NCBI GenBank assembly: GCA_002315435.1
Contig: DCFW01000008.1
Span: 1-15,005 of the forward strand
Reading direction: 5' to 3'
Source of the DNA: Bacteroidales bacterium UBA1794
Lineage (GTDB): Bacteria; Bacteroidota; Bacteroidia; Bacteroidales; Bacteroidaceae
DNA length: 15,005 bases
This document shows positions 1 to 6,675 of the stretch, one piece after another. Each line of letters begins with the position of its first letter. The stretch's first letter is position 1. The translations under genes were made by a program, and so were the position numbers. The notes below the pieces were generated by a model that saw only the letters and a program-made list of their open reading frames with translations, made no database searches and was not told the DNA's origin.

Positions 1-8
1 TTCATTGT
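1..8 (-). rRNA. 5' end of 16S rRNA gene (almost entirely outside window)
   Basis: Read on the minus strand, the window ends in CTTACAATGAA. From memory of Bacteroides rRNA operons, this is the sequence directly before GAGTTTGATCCTGG, the conserved start of 16S rRNA. By alignment with E. coli 16S, the mature 5' end would lie near position 8. Only a few bases are inside the window, so the call rests mainly on the leader and promoters upstream. The neighbouring sequence to the left should contain the rest of an rRNA operon. Confidence 0.65.
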
Positions 9-227
9 AAGAATTTCTTCTTTATTTTTGCAAGGATGTTACTCCTCGCGATTCTAATTCTGTTCAGGACCAAGATTTATCAATAATTTAATTTATTGAC
101 GGTTTGTTTTTTTACCCATATACTTCGTTTTCACTCCATTGCTGAAGATCATTTTCCGTACATGCTTCTTGTACTACTAATTGTTTATGTAATCTTTTCA
201 AAGAACAAATGCCTTCGTTGTCGAAAG
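9..227 (-). other. rRNA operon leader with boxA-like antitermination motif
   Basis: This stretch lies between the proximal promoter and the 16S start and holds no gene. On the minus strand it contains TGTTCTTTGAA (about 197-207), which resembles the boxA antitermination motif of rRNA leaders (consensus TGYTCTTTAA). It continues with AGTAGTACAAGAAGCA, a phrase I associate with Bacteroides pre-16S leaders. The 5' half of an RNase III processing stem is expected here, but its partner would be downstream of 16S, outside the window. Confidence 0.7.
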
Positions 228-233
228 CGGGTG

Positions 234-265
234 CAAAAGTAATTACTTTTTTTATTCGCTCCAAA
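234..265 (-). promoter_or_regulatory. Proximal rRNA promoter (Bacteroidales -33/-7 type)
   Basis: On the minus strand, TTTG (262-265) is followed after exactly 20 bp by TACTTTTG (234-241). This matches the Bacteroidales primary-sigma consensus TTTG-N19-21-TAnnTTTG. Transcription would start near 227 and read left into the 16S gene. The sequence just downstream, CACCCGCTTTCGA, is echoed at the distal promoter. The spacer and upstream DNA are very AT-rich, as at strong rRNA promoters. Confidence 0.82.
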
Positions 266-354
266 TTTTTATCAAATTATTTTCAAAAAATTTTTCGCTT
301 ACAAATCCGTACTGCTTACGGCACTCGCATGATTTTTTCAATCGAAAGCGAGGA

Positions 355-386
355 CAAAATTAGGATATTTTTCCTCTACTCACAAA
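355..386 (-). promoter_or_regulatory. Distal rRNA promoter (tandem copy)
   Basis: On the minus strand, TTTG (383-386) is followed after exactly 20 bp by TAATTTTG (355-362), a second consensus-quality Bacteroidales promoter 121 bp upstream of the first. The start region GTCCTCGCTTTCGA resembles that of the proximal promoter, so the pair is probably a duplication. Tandem promoters are typical of rRNA operons. The 69 bp between here and the murQ stop show no convincing terminator hairpin. Confidence 0.8.
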
Positions 387-455
387 TATTTTCACAACTT
401 TTTTATAAGAAATCGTGCAATTAATCCTTTTTAAGTAAAATCACTCATTCTATCT

Positions 456-1271
456 TCATTTTACTCCTCTATAAGCCTCTACAGCTTTTTTTACAGATCC
501 ATGCAGAAGAAGCAATTCACGGGCATTATTATACTCCAGTCCCAGTTCATCCACGATCATTCGCGTGCCTCGGTCAATCAGCTTTTTGTTGCTAAGTTGC
601 ATATTCACCATCTTATTTCCCTTCACGCGTCCCAGTTGAATCATCGTGGCAGTTGTGATCATATTCAGAATCATTTTCTGTCCCGTACCGCTTTTCATGC
701 GCGAACTACCCGTCACATATTCCGGCCCCACAATCATCTCTATCGGGATATCAGCCTCAGCCGCCATCGGGCTATCGGGATTGCTGGTGATGCATCCCGT
801 CAATATTCCATGTGCACGAGCCTCATGCAAAGCACCTATTACATAAGGTGTGCCTCCTGAAGCAGCAATGCCTATCACCACATCATTCACATTCACATCA
901 TGTTCTTCCAGCTCTTGCCATCCACGGGAGAGATCATCCTCAGCATTTTCAACCGGATTGCGCAATGCCCGGTCACCACCGGCAATCAATCCTATCACAT
1001 ACGTGGGCGGCATACCGAATGTCGGAGGCACTTCCGAAGCGTCAAGCACTCCCAACCTACCGCTTGTGCCGGCTCCCATATAAAAGATACGTCCACCTTT
1101 TTTCATTCTCGGCACTATTTGCGACACCAATTTCTCAACCTGCGGAATAGCTTTCTTCACAGCCAATGCCACTTTCTGATCCTCGGTATTTATCTCTTCC
1201 AATATCTGTTGAACCGATTTTTTCTCCAACTCATTATATAGAGAAGCCTTTTCAGTTATTTTCTCGAACAT
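456..1271 (-). CDS. murQ: N-acetylmuramic acid 6-phosphate etherase MurQ
   Basis: MurQ cleaves the D-lactyl ether of MurNAc 6-phosphate, giving GlcNAc 6-phosphate and lactate, in cytoplasmic salvage of cell-wall sugar. The 271-residue protein is a complete SIS-domain MurQ, slightly shorter than E. coli MurQ (298). Visible signatures are GAGTSGRLGVLDASEVPP (66-83) and GPEYVTGSSRMKSGTG (182-197). E80 and E111 line up with the catalytic acid/base glutamates known in E. coli (Glu83 and Glu114). The start ATG lies 3 nt after the stop of the sugar kinase gene, so the two are almost certainly one operon. The product feeds GlcNAc 6-phosphate deacetylation, whose gene is not in this window. Confidence 0.96.
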   Translation of the reverse strand: MFEKITEKASLYNELEKKSVQQILEEINTEDQKVALAVKKAIPQVEKLVSQIVPRMKKGGRIFYMGAGTSGRLGVLDASEVPPTFGMPPTYVIGLIAGGDRALRNPVENAEDDLSRGWQELEEHDVNVNDVVIGIAASGGTPYVIGALHEARAHGILTGCITSNPDSPMAAEADIPIEMIVGPEYVTGSSRMKSGTGQKMILNMITTATMIQLGRVKGNKMVNMQLSNKKLIDRGTRMIVDELGLEYNNARELLLLHGSVKKAVEAYRGVK

Positions 1272-1274
1272 ACA

Positions 1275-2120
1275 TTATTTATTTACATGAAATTTTACCA
1301 ATCCCTCTATCGGGCTTTTTTCTATCTTTCCCAAACACAACCCCATCTCTTCAGTCACCTTCTTTAAAACATCTCTGAAATAAAACGCCACCGATCCGGT
1401 GAAATGTATAGGCAAAGACTTGTACCCTTCATATTGAGCCACATTGCGAACAAAAAAATCAGAAAAACTTGAAGATACCAGATCATACACCGAAGGATCC
1501 TCTATATGCCTTGACAAGAATGGAGCCAAGCTCGCCAAAAAACGATTAGGGAAAGGCTGCCGATACACCTTATCAACAATCGTAGGACTATCCAAATTCG
1601 TCTCTTCCATGAAACGTTCCTTCAATCCCTCAGTCATCCGATTTTTCAATAAACTTCCCACAAACAGTTTGCCTAGCACAGCACCACTGCCTTCATCACC
1701 CAGCACATACCCTAACGGAGACACATTGGCTATGATCTTATCACCGTTATAAAGGCAAGAATTTGAACCCGTACCCAAAATGCAAGCAATACCTGCATTC
1801 CGTCCACACAAAGCACGTGCAGCACCCAGCATATCAGAGTTAGCCTCAATTCGGTGCACATCAGGCATCGCATTTGCTATCGCCCTCTCCACCAACGGAG
1901 CCTTTTCAAACGTGCATCCTGCTCCATAAAAATAGACAGCCTCAACCGTTGCACCTTCTGGGATATGTGACAACAACGACAATTTGATTTCCTCCTCAAT
2001 TTGCTTTTCCGTCTGAAAAAAAGGATTCATTCCTTTCGTTTGCACATTATATATACACTTATCATTATCTATCAGTGCCCAGTCCGTTTTTGTAGAACCA
2101 CTATCCGCCACAAGTATCAT
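1275..2120 (-). CDS. BadF/BadG-family sugar kinase, probable MurNAc/GlcNAc kinase (MurK-like)
   Basis: This is a 281-residue ASKHA-fold ATP-dependent kinase of the BadF/BadG/BcrA/BcrD (GlcNAc kinase) family. Phosphate-binding loop 1 is DSGSTKTDW (6-14), loop 2 is LGTGSNSC (115-122), and GDEGSGAVLG (141-150) is the typical glycine-rich segment. D96 is a candidate catalytic base. I chose the ATG at 2118-2120 because loop 1 then starts at residue 6, as usual, and because a promoter lies just upstream. The open frame extends to 2186, but that start would be upstream of the promoter and would overlap the neighbour. Bacteroidetes lack the MurP phosphotransferase route; in Tannerella a BadF-family MurK phosphorylates MurNAc before MurQ acts. 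Adjacency to murQ suggests the same job, with GlcNAc as an alternative substrate. Confidence 0.88.
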   Translation of the reverse strand: MILVADSGSTKTDWALIDNDKCIYNVQTKGMNPFFQTEKQIEEEIKLSLLSHIPEGATVEAVYFYGAGCTFEKAPLVERAIANAMPDVHRIEANSDMLGAARALCGRNAGIACILGTGSNSCLYNGDKIIANVSPLGYVLGDEGSGAVLGKLFVGSLLKNRMTEGLKERFMEETNLDSPTIVDKVYRQPFPNRFLASLAPFLSRHIEDPSVYDLVSSSFSDFFVRNVAQYEGYKSLPIHFTGSVAFYFRDVLKKVTEEMGLCLGKIEKSPIEGLVKFHVNK

Positions 2121-2145
2121 ATGCATTTCAATTTTTCTGTTCACA

Positions 2146-2177
2146 CAAAAGTAGCAATATATTATCACATAGACAAA
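2146..2177 (-). promoter_or_regulatory. Promoter of the kinase-murQ operon
   Basis: On the minus strand, TTTG (2174-2177) is followed after exactly 20 bp by TACTTTTG (2146-2153), the same -7 octamer and spacing as the proximal rRNA promoter. The -33 element lies inside the last codons of the upstream DUF3987 gene (stop at 2165). Transcription from about 2139 would give a 5' leader of about 20 nt before the ATG at 2120. The cell-wall salvage genes therefore appear to be expressed independently of the accessory block upstream. Confidence 0.75.
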
Positions 2178-4666
2178 ATTTTGCAATAAGTGCCACGCCC
2201 CGTTTTTTCAATCAAGCGCCCGGTACCATCCTTTCCCTCAGCAAACTGACGAATATATCTGTATACACTGGTACGACTCATATTCATTTGTCCACCCAAT
2301 TCCACCGCTTCGTTAAATGCAAATTCACTCGGCAACACATAGTAGAGACGATATTGCGGAGTCAAACTTTTCACCGATACAGGCTTCACCTTTTCGGGCG
2401 ACAAGCTACGATAAGCAAAATCCGTATGCAGATTAAGCACCCTTATCATCTCCAAAGCAAGTTTTACATCCTCATCCGAACACACAAGCGGTTCATCAAA
2501 ACGATCCACACTTTCTCCTCTCAAAGCTGTAAGCACCATGCAGATGCGACCGTGCATCACTCCCAAACGATGCATGATTCCGTCATACTCTCCATCATAA
2601 AGCACATTATATTGAAGTAATATATTGCGGAAAAAGCTCCGCACATTCGTTCGTTGTGCCTTCGTCATTTTAAATTTCACACCCTTTTCGCCCAAACATA
2701 CCAACTTTGTGTAGATCACATATAAATCATCGGCATATCGGTCAAAAAATTCCTCATACGATTCACCCTCATCATCCTCATACTGATCCTCCCATTCGGG
2801 ATTCGTCGTCACATACAAAAAGCCAAAGCGACTGAACAATCCATTCTCCGCATCCATCATCAAATTATTCAACTGCTTAGGAGTACCGCTCAGCACTACA
2901 GACAAACAGGGATAATCAATGTAAATATGAATGCCTTCACCCTTGTCATCCGACCCTACACGCATGAAGGTGATCGGCTCATGATGCGCAGCCTTTCTCA
3001 ACAAGTCAGAGTACCCGCCGAAATCCAATCGCAAGATCTTAGCCAGCGTATCTCCTTCCGTCTCAAACATAATTCCTCGTTTTGTTTCAGCAAATGTGCG
3101 TATGAAAGCCGAAGCACTCGAATCCGCAGGGATGTTGAATACCTTCAACGGCGGCATTTGCTCCATCACCGCCTCAGCGTCCCCTTTTGCTGATTTGCCT
3201 TTCTGCTTCTGACGTTCCACTCGTTTTCGATATTCATTTCGTGCCTCTTCCGATTCATTCATCAGTTTGTCATGTACCGGTTTCACCAATCGGGCACAGA
3301 ACCTCATCATCCCTTTTCCACTACCCGATTTTGCCAGCACAAAGAAAGATAAATTAGCCTCCATGCGATGCTTGCCATAACGCATGTAATAGTTTGGAAG
3401 TAAAGAGCTTATCGTCGTTATCGAAGTCATCAATATCATACTCTTTTCTGCCACCGTGCCAACATGTGATACGATTTGAGTCAACAACGGAGGCAACTTA
3501 TCGAATACCCATTCAGGAAACATCGGCAGCCTCTTCATCTCATTCACCATATCCACCTCTTCCGACGCATCAGCGCAGGGGTTACTTATATCCACCCCGG
3601 CTTCCCGGCAAAGCTGAAAGAAAGTAGCAATCGTCACGTCATCCCGCTTCTGATGTATGCAGCTCATGAAAAATTTGTTCAGATCACGAGTTTGTTCACC
3701 TTTATAATACGAGCAGCAATGTTCAAAGATCGGTCGACCCGCTTCGCCCAAGGTCGCTAAAGAAAAACCTAAGCGCAAGAAATCTTCATAGTTAGGGGCT
3801 ATATCCCTGTCAATGCGACCTGCCACCACTTGCACATGGGCGAGCTGCGACTGTTCATCCGTACATTTATCCTCTGAGGAATCAGCTGGAAGAGCAGCCT
3901 CATTTTTCAATGAATCCGCTTTCGATGAATGAGCTGATGACGGGTCACCGGGTAAGATTTCACCTGAGGATGAAACATTCGATGGCAAATACTTAAAAGA
4001 GGCATTTGCCGGAATCTTCTCCGGCGCTCCTTGAAACTGCTTGTAACGAGCCAACCAGATATTTACATCCACTCCGCACATCAGTCCGGCAGTCGAATAA
4101 TAAGCCTGCGGATCATAGGACACAAAACAAGCACGTGTAGGATCGCAGCAAGCTCTGTCCGCTTTCAAATGGCACACATCAGCTAGGTATTGCATGATCG
4201 CATGGGAATAATCCTCCACTGTGGCAGCCTTCGGATCATAGCGGAACATCACTTTCAAGCCTTTGCCTAAAGAACTCACAATCGCCATAAACGAATGCAA
4301 CAAAGGATCATTCAGCACCGTTACACGCATCTGTTGAGGAGTCTTGCCCGGATTATCCTTGCCATCCAAATCCGCACAGATCACTCCACTAAAATCGGTG
4401 ATGCAACTACTTTTACGTTCCGTGCAAATCACCGAGGGCGTGAAATAATCGAGCTTCGACTTCATCGCCGACTGCTTCTTGGGATCCGGCTCTGCACGCA
4501 TCGCCTCTATTTGCTTCCTGTATTTATTACTTTTAGTTCGCTCATACAGTTCATAAAAAGCCTCCGTGCCATAGGATTTCACATTACTGATCGGCCCGTG
4601 AAAGGAGGAACATTGCAGCTCGGTTATTTCTCTATTGACAACCTCTTTACTATTTTCAGTTTCCAT
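2165..4666 (-). CDS. VirE_N (BT4734-like) / PriCT-2-like / DUF3987 protein
   Basis: This 833-residue multidomain protein belongs to a family common in Bacteroides accessory regions and mobile-element remnants. Numbered from the chosen start, a VirE N-terminal/BT4734-like domain covers about 15-205, with ADLDGKDN (98-105) and DPTRACFVSYDP (about 175-186), which resemble archaeo-eukaryotic primase-type motifs. A helical primase-C-terminal-like segment covers about 279-360. A DUF3987 ATPase-like domain follows, with a Walker A-like AKSGSGKGMM (445-454). The C-terminal 45 residues look like a winged helix (MSRTSVYRYIRQF). I chose the ATG at 4664-4666 because the conserved domain starts soon after it; an in-frame extension to 4801 adds 45 residues without recognisable similarity. 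Replication or DNA-processing activity is inferred from the domains only; the biological role is unknown. Confidence 0.85.
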   Translation of the reverse strand: METENSKEVVNREITELQCSSFHGPISNVKSYGTEAFYELYERTKSNKYRKQIEAMRAEPDPKKQSAMKSKLDYFTPSVICTERKSSCITDFSGVICADLDGKDNPGKTPQQMRVTVLNDPLLHSFMAIVSSLGKGLKVMFRYDPKAATVEDYSHAIMQYLADVCHLKADRACCDPTRACFVSYDPQAYYSTAGLMCGVDVNIWLARYKQFQGAPEKIPANASFKYLPSNVSSSGEILPGDPSSAHSSKADSLKNEAALPADSSEDKCTDEQSQLAHVQVVAGRIDRDIAPNYEDFLRLGFSLATLGEAGRPIFEHCCSYYKGEQTRDLNKFFMSCIHQKRDDVTIATFFQLCREAGVDISNPCADASEEVDMVNEMKRLPMFPEWVFDKLPPLLTQIVSHVGTVAEKSMILMTSITTISSLLPNYYMRYGKHRMEANLSFFVLAKSGSGKGMMRFCARLVKPVHDKLMNESEEARNEYRKRVERQKQKGKSAKGDAEAVMEQMPPLKVFNIPADSSASAFIRTFAETKRGIMFETEGDTLAKILRLDFGGYSDLLRKAAHHEPITFMRVGSDDKGEGIHIYIDYPCLSVVLSGTPKQLNNLMMDAENGLFSRFGFLYVTTNPEWEDQYEDDEGESYEEFFDRYADDLYVIYTKLVCLGEKGVKFKMTKAQRTNVRSFFRNILLQYNVLYDGEYDGIMHRLGVMHGRICMVLTALRGESVDRFDEPLVCSDEDVKLALEMIRVLNLHTDFAYRSLSPEKVKPVSVKSLTPQYRLYYVLPSEFAFNEAVELGGQMNMSRTSVYRYIRQFAEGKDGTGRLIEKTGRGTYCKILSM

Positions 4667-4785
4667 TTTATTATACTTAGATGATTCATAAAACAGCTGC
4701 CGCTTTTGCTCCCGGGATTTACAAAAGAAAACAGCACCTTCGGGGCTTTCCCAAAAGCGCTGCAATATTAGGCCAAATATTTTGG

Positions 4786-4821
4786 AAACCCACTTTGGCA
4801 AAGTCTACATTAAGTGGGTTT
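4786..4821. terminator. 10-bp perfect inverted repeat between accessory genes
   Basis: AAACCCACTT (4786-4795) and AAGTGGGTTT (4812-4821) are perfect inverted repeats around a 16-nt loop. They begin 28 nt after the stop of the 283-residue gene and lie upstream of the DUF3987 gene. A smaller hairpin, ACTTT-GGC-AAAGT (4792-4804), overlaps the left arm and would compete with it. No long T-run follows in the minus direction, so this may be a weak terminator or an RNA-processing stem. Confidence 0.45.
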
Positions 4822-4849
4822 TATAATATACATTAACTTCAATATATTT

Positions 4850-5701
4850 CTATTTAGATGTAGCAATACTATCTTGAATCCATTTATTTACGTTCACAAG
4901 CCAGTCTAAGTACTTGGTTTCCTGATGGAGTTGTGAAAAATTCTTCAGATCTACACCTAGATAATTTCCAACGTGTGATACTAAAGATCCAAGCGTCACC
5001 TTCCTTCCAAACCTGTCAATTGGCTTTATATAGTAATTTTTGAACAACCTAATCACCTGACAGACAAAGCTTTTAAAGCTTTCGAGTGGAGCGCCATTTT
5101 TCTGTTTTTTGAGTATAAGTCGACAGATTTCAGGTTTCTCTGTCACCGGTTCACTCTTCATTTTCCCCAGATATCGGCTCCTCAAGTGCTCTTTTACCTC
5201 TTCATCTCCTATCACAAAAAGAAAAGTTTCATCCAAAATATATTTATTTAGAGACACCTCACTTAATACCATCTCTCTTAATTCCAACCAAGCTTTTAAC
5301 TGGGCCACTCCTACATTTTGAGGAATACGCACAACATGCTTTGTGATCATTAGCATAAAAGCCGGATGTATCTCCTTATTTTTCAAGTAATTTTTTATAT
5401 GATTGTAGCAATTCATCAGCCGCCTCATTTCTATATTTTGTGTAGCATGAATCAATATATAGTGTAGTATCACACATTGTTCCCCCTCTGAGTAATGTTT
5501 CTCAATCTTTTCTTTCCAGAACGAGTCAAATTCATACAAATTATAATCGCTTAAATAAGTATGCAGCATCTTATCGGCTATCACCACCATCTTTATGGCA
5601 TTCAGATCATCCTGAACAAAGTGTTTTTTGGTAATCTTTATAAATTTACTGTTAATATCACTATCTATTTCTGCGCAATGAGTATTAGTTTTGAACTCCA
5701 T
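4850..5701 (-). CDS. Hypothetical protein, 283 aa (AT-rich, unrecognised family)
   Basis: I do not recognise this protein with confidence. It is 283 residues, soluble-looking, with no signal peptide or membrane segment, rich in Lys, Ile and Leu, and predicted by eye to be mostly helical. The C-terminal quarter (about 220-278), containing GRKVTLGSLVSHVGNYLGVD, looks like a helix-turn-helix-type segment. It is faintly reminiscent of the C-terminus of RteC, a regulator in Bacteroides conjugative transposons, but the match is too weak for a call. The DNA is more AT-rich than neighbouring genes, consistent with horizontal acquisition. It sits co-directionally between a MutS domain I-like gene and a VirE_N/DUF3987 gene, each separated by about 180-200 bp, so shared transcription is uncertain. 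Confidence 0.7.
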   Translation of the reverse strand: MEFKTNTHCAEIDSDINSKFIKITKKHFVQDDLNAIKMVVIADKMLHTYLSDYNLYEFDSFWKEKIEKHYSEGEQCVILHYILIHATQNIEMRRLMNCYNHIKNYLKNKEIHPAFMLMITKHVVRIPQNVGVAQLKAWLELREMVLSEVSLNKYILDETFLFVIGDEEVKEHLRSRYLGKMKSEPVTEKPEICRLILKKQKNGAPLESFKSFVCQVIRLFKNYYIKPIDRFGRKVTLGSLVSHVGNYLGVDLKNFSQLHQETKYLDWLVNVNKWIQDSIATSK

Positions 5702-5792
5702 TTGTTTTTCAGTTTATTATTTATGTTTTTCGGAATATCTTTTATTTCATCCATACAGTTTAGCAAGTATAGAAAATACATTTTTTCAATCG

Positions 5793-5869
5793 AGCACAAA
5801 AATGCCTGTAAAGAACACTACATTTGATATAGTGCAATTCACAGGCGACATTAAATTTGCTTTTGTGCT
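5793..5869. repeat. Nested inverted-repeat element (77 bp)
   Basis: Three nested arms form one long imperfect hairpin: AGCACAAAA (5793-5801) with TTTTGTGCT (5861-5869); GCCTGT (5804-5809) with ACAGGC (5841-5846); and CACTA (5816-5820) with TAGTG (5830-5834), closing a 9-nt loop. It occupies the middle of the 200-bp gap between the MutS-like gene and the orphan gene. It could be a structured 3'/5' UTR element, a small RNA or a miniature mobile element. No target-site duplication and no terminator-like T-run is apparent. Confidence 0.5.
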
Positions 5870-5901
5870 ATATCTATTTCTTCTTCAGCATACGTTTTTT
5901 T

Positions 5902-6381
5902 TCATTGGCTCACCAACGCCTGCAACCTGCCTATAAAAGTAATGGCATCCAGTGGGGTTGAATGTAGCAGATCATACGAACGGATGATCTTTGCCAATTC
6001 CGTCTCTTGAGGAGATCCCGCAGGCACCTTCGGCTTCTTTTCCGGTTCCACCACTATGATTCCTTCCGATGTGCAATCTATTCCGGTAAATTCTATCCTA
6101 TCATCCGTTTGCGACAATATACGTCCACCGGCGGCTTTTATGCACTCCAATACCGAGGGCAAATTATCTGACGGGAAACCTGCGGTCATCATTTCCAAAC
6201 CGCTTCTCCGCACTTTCCGCGCCACCCGATATTTCATTACTCGTGCCAAAGCGTAAGCACCCGCATTGTATGCATGAAAGAAGAACCCTATTTTCATTAG
6301 GCATAACACTTCATTTCCGCTTTCCTCCTGTCTGTTGATCAATTCTTGTTCTTTGATCGTCTGATCATTTAATTTCGCCAT
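5902..6381 (-). CDS. Stand-alone MutS domain I-like protein
   Basis: This 159-residue protein has a region, about 24-90, that resembles the N-terminal mismatch-recognition domain (domain I) of MutS. The segment LMKIGFFFHAYNAGAYALAR (28-47) lines up with the MutS stretch around GDFYELFYDDA, and TAGFPSDNLPSVLECIKAAG (66-85) with the MAGIPYHAVENYL region. None of the clamp, lever or ATPase domains of MutS is present. The Phe-X-Glu mismatch-contact motif is not kept: GFFFH (32-36) puts His where MutS has Glu. After a Lys/Pro-rich linker (about 114-124) comes a helical tail. Annotation pipelines often label such proteins 'MutS', but mismatch repair activity should not be assumed. Its neighbours suggest an accessory DNA-metabolism cluster. 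Confidence 0.75.
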   Translation of the reverse strand: MAKLNDQTIKEQELINRQEESGNEVLCLMKIGFFFHAYNAGAYALARVMKYRVARKVRRSGLEMMTAGFPSDNLPSVLECIKAAGGRILSQTDDRIEFTGIDCTSEGIIVVEPEKKPKVPAGSPQETELAKIIRSYDLLHSTPLDAITFIGRLQALVSQ

Positions 6382-6488
6382 AATGTCTACTATTTATAAT
6401 TGTTTATTACTTTATTATTTATATACTTTTTACTTCGCTCTTTTTTATTGTTGCTTTCAATTTGTTCCTTAAACCATTTTATTCGTCT

Positions 6489-6502
6489 TACGACTTCTTA
6501 TT
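6489..6502 (+). repeat. Direct repeat copy 1 (TACGACTTCTTATT)
   Basis: TACGACTTCTTATT here matches TACGACTTCTCATT at 6658-6671 at 13 of 14 positions. The two copies bracket about 155 bp of non-coding DNA between the MutS-like gene and the last pilus gene. They may be traces of an insertion, or chance similarity. Confidence 0.35.
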
Positions 6503-6570
6503 CCTCTTGCGAAGGACAGCTTTGTCAGGCGAGCGTCGCACAAGCTGATTACTCAAAATGCACGTCTCTG

Positions 6571-6600
6571 TGGTTGAGCTTGTCGAAGCCCTATAGGCTT
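6571..6600 (+). repeat. REP-like palindromic element
   Basis: The sequence TGGTTGAGCTTGTCGAAGCC (6571-6590) resembles the widespread bacterial intergenic REP-type motif built around GAGC(C/T)TGTCGAA, with internal hairpin potential GCTT-CGAC-AAGC on the minus strand. It is followed by AAGCC-CTATA-GGCTT (6586-6600), a 5-bp stem. It lies in the 294-bp gap downstream of the last pilus gene, where such elements usually sit. Confidence 0.5.
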
Positions 6601-6625
6601 AATTGATGGAATAATCGGTTTAATC

Positions 6626-6656
6626 AAATATCATAACTATCTGTTAAATGATATTT
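6626..6656. repeat. Inverted repeat just downstream of the candidate variable region
   Basis: AAATATCAT (6626-6634) and ATGATATTT (6648-6656) form a perfect 9-bp stem around a 13-nt loop, 19 bp past the stop codon of the 592-residue pilus subunit. It is AT-rich with no T-run after it in the minus direction, so it is a poor intrinsic terminator. Hairpins just after the variable region are a feature of some DGR targets; the known Bordetella one is GC-rich, so the analogy is loose. Confidence 0.5.
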
Positions 6657-6657
6657 A

Positions 6658-6671
6658 TACGACTTCTCATT
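6658..6671 (+). repeat. Direct repeat copy 2 (TACGACTTCTCATT)
   Basis: This is the second copy of the 14-bp repeat also found at 6489-6502, with one mismatch. It ends 5 bp before the stop codon of the 592-residue pilus subunit. Confidence 0.35.
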
Positions 6672-6675
6672 GCAC

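Noticed and set aside
209..424. 71-codon plus-strand frame
   Set aside because: It lies across the two rRNA promoters on the opposite strand, with AT-rich low-complexity translation and no family resemblance.
2121..2186. Upstream in-frame start for the sugar kinase
   Set aside because: It would place the start upstream of the promoter at 2146-2177, overlap the DUF3987 stop and add a hydrophobic extension before the phosphate loop, not seen in this family.
4667..4801. 45-residue N-terminal extension of the VirE_N/DUF3987 protein
   Set aside because: The extension has no recognisable similarity, while the ATG at 4666 sits just ahead of the conserved domain behind an A-rich leader. An open frame here may be chance.
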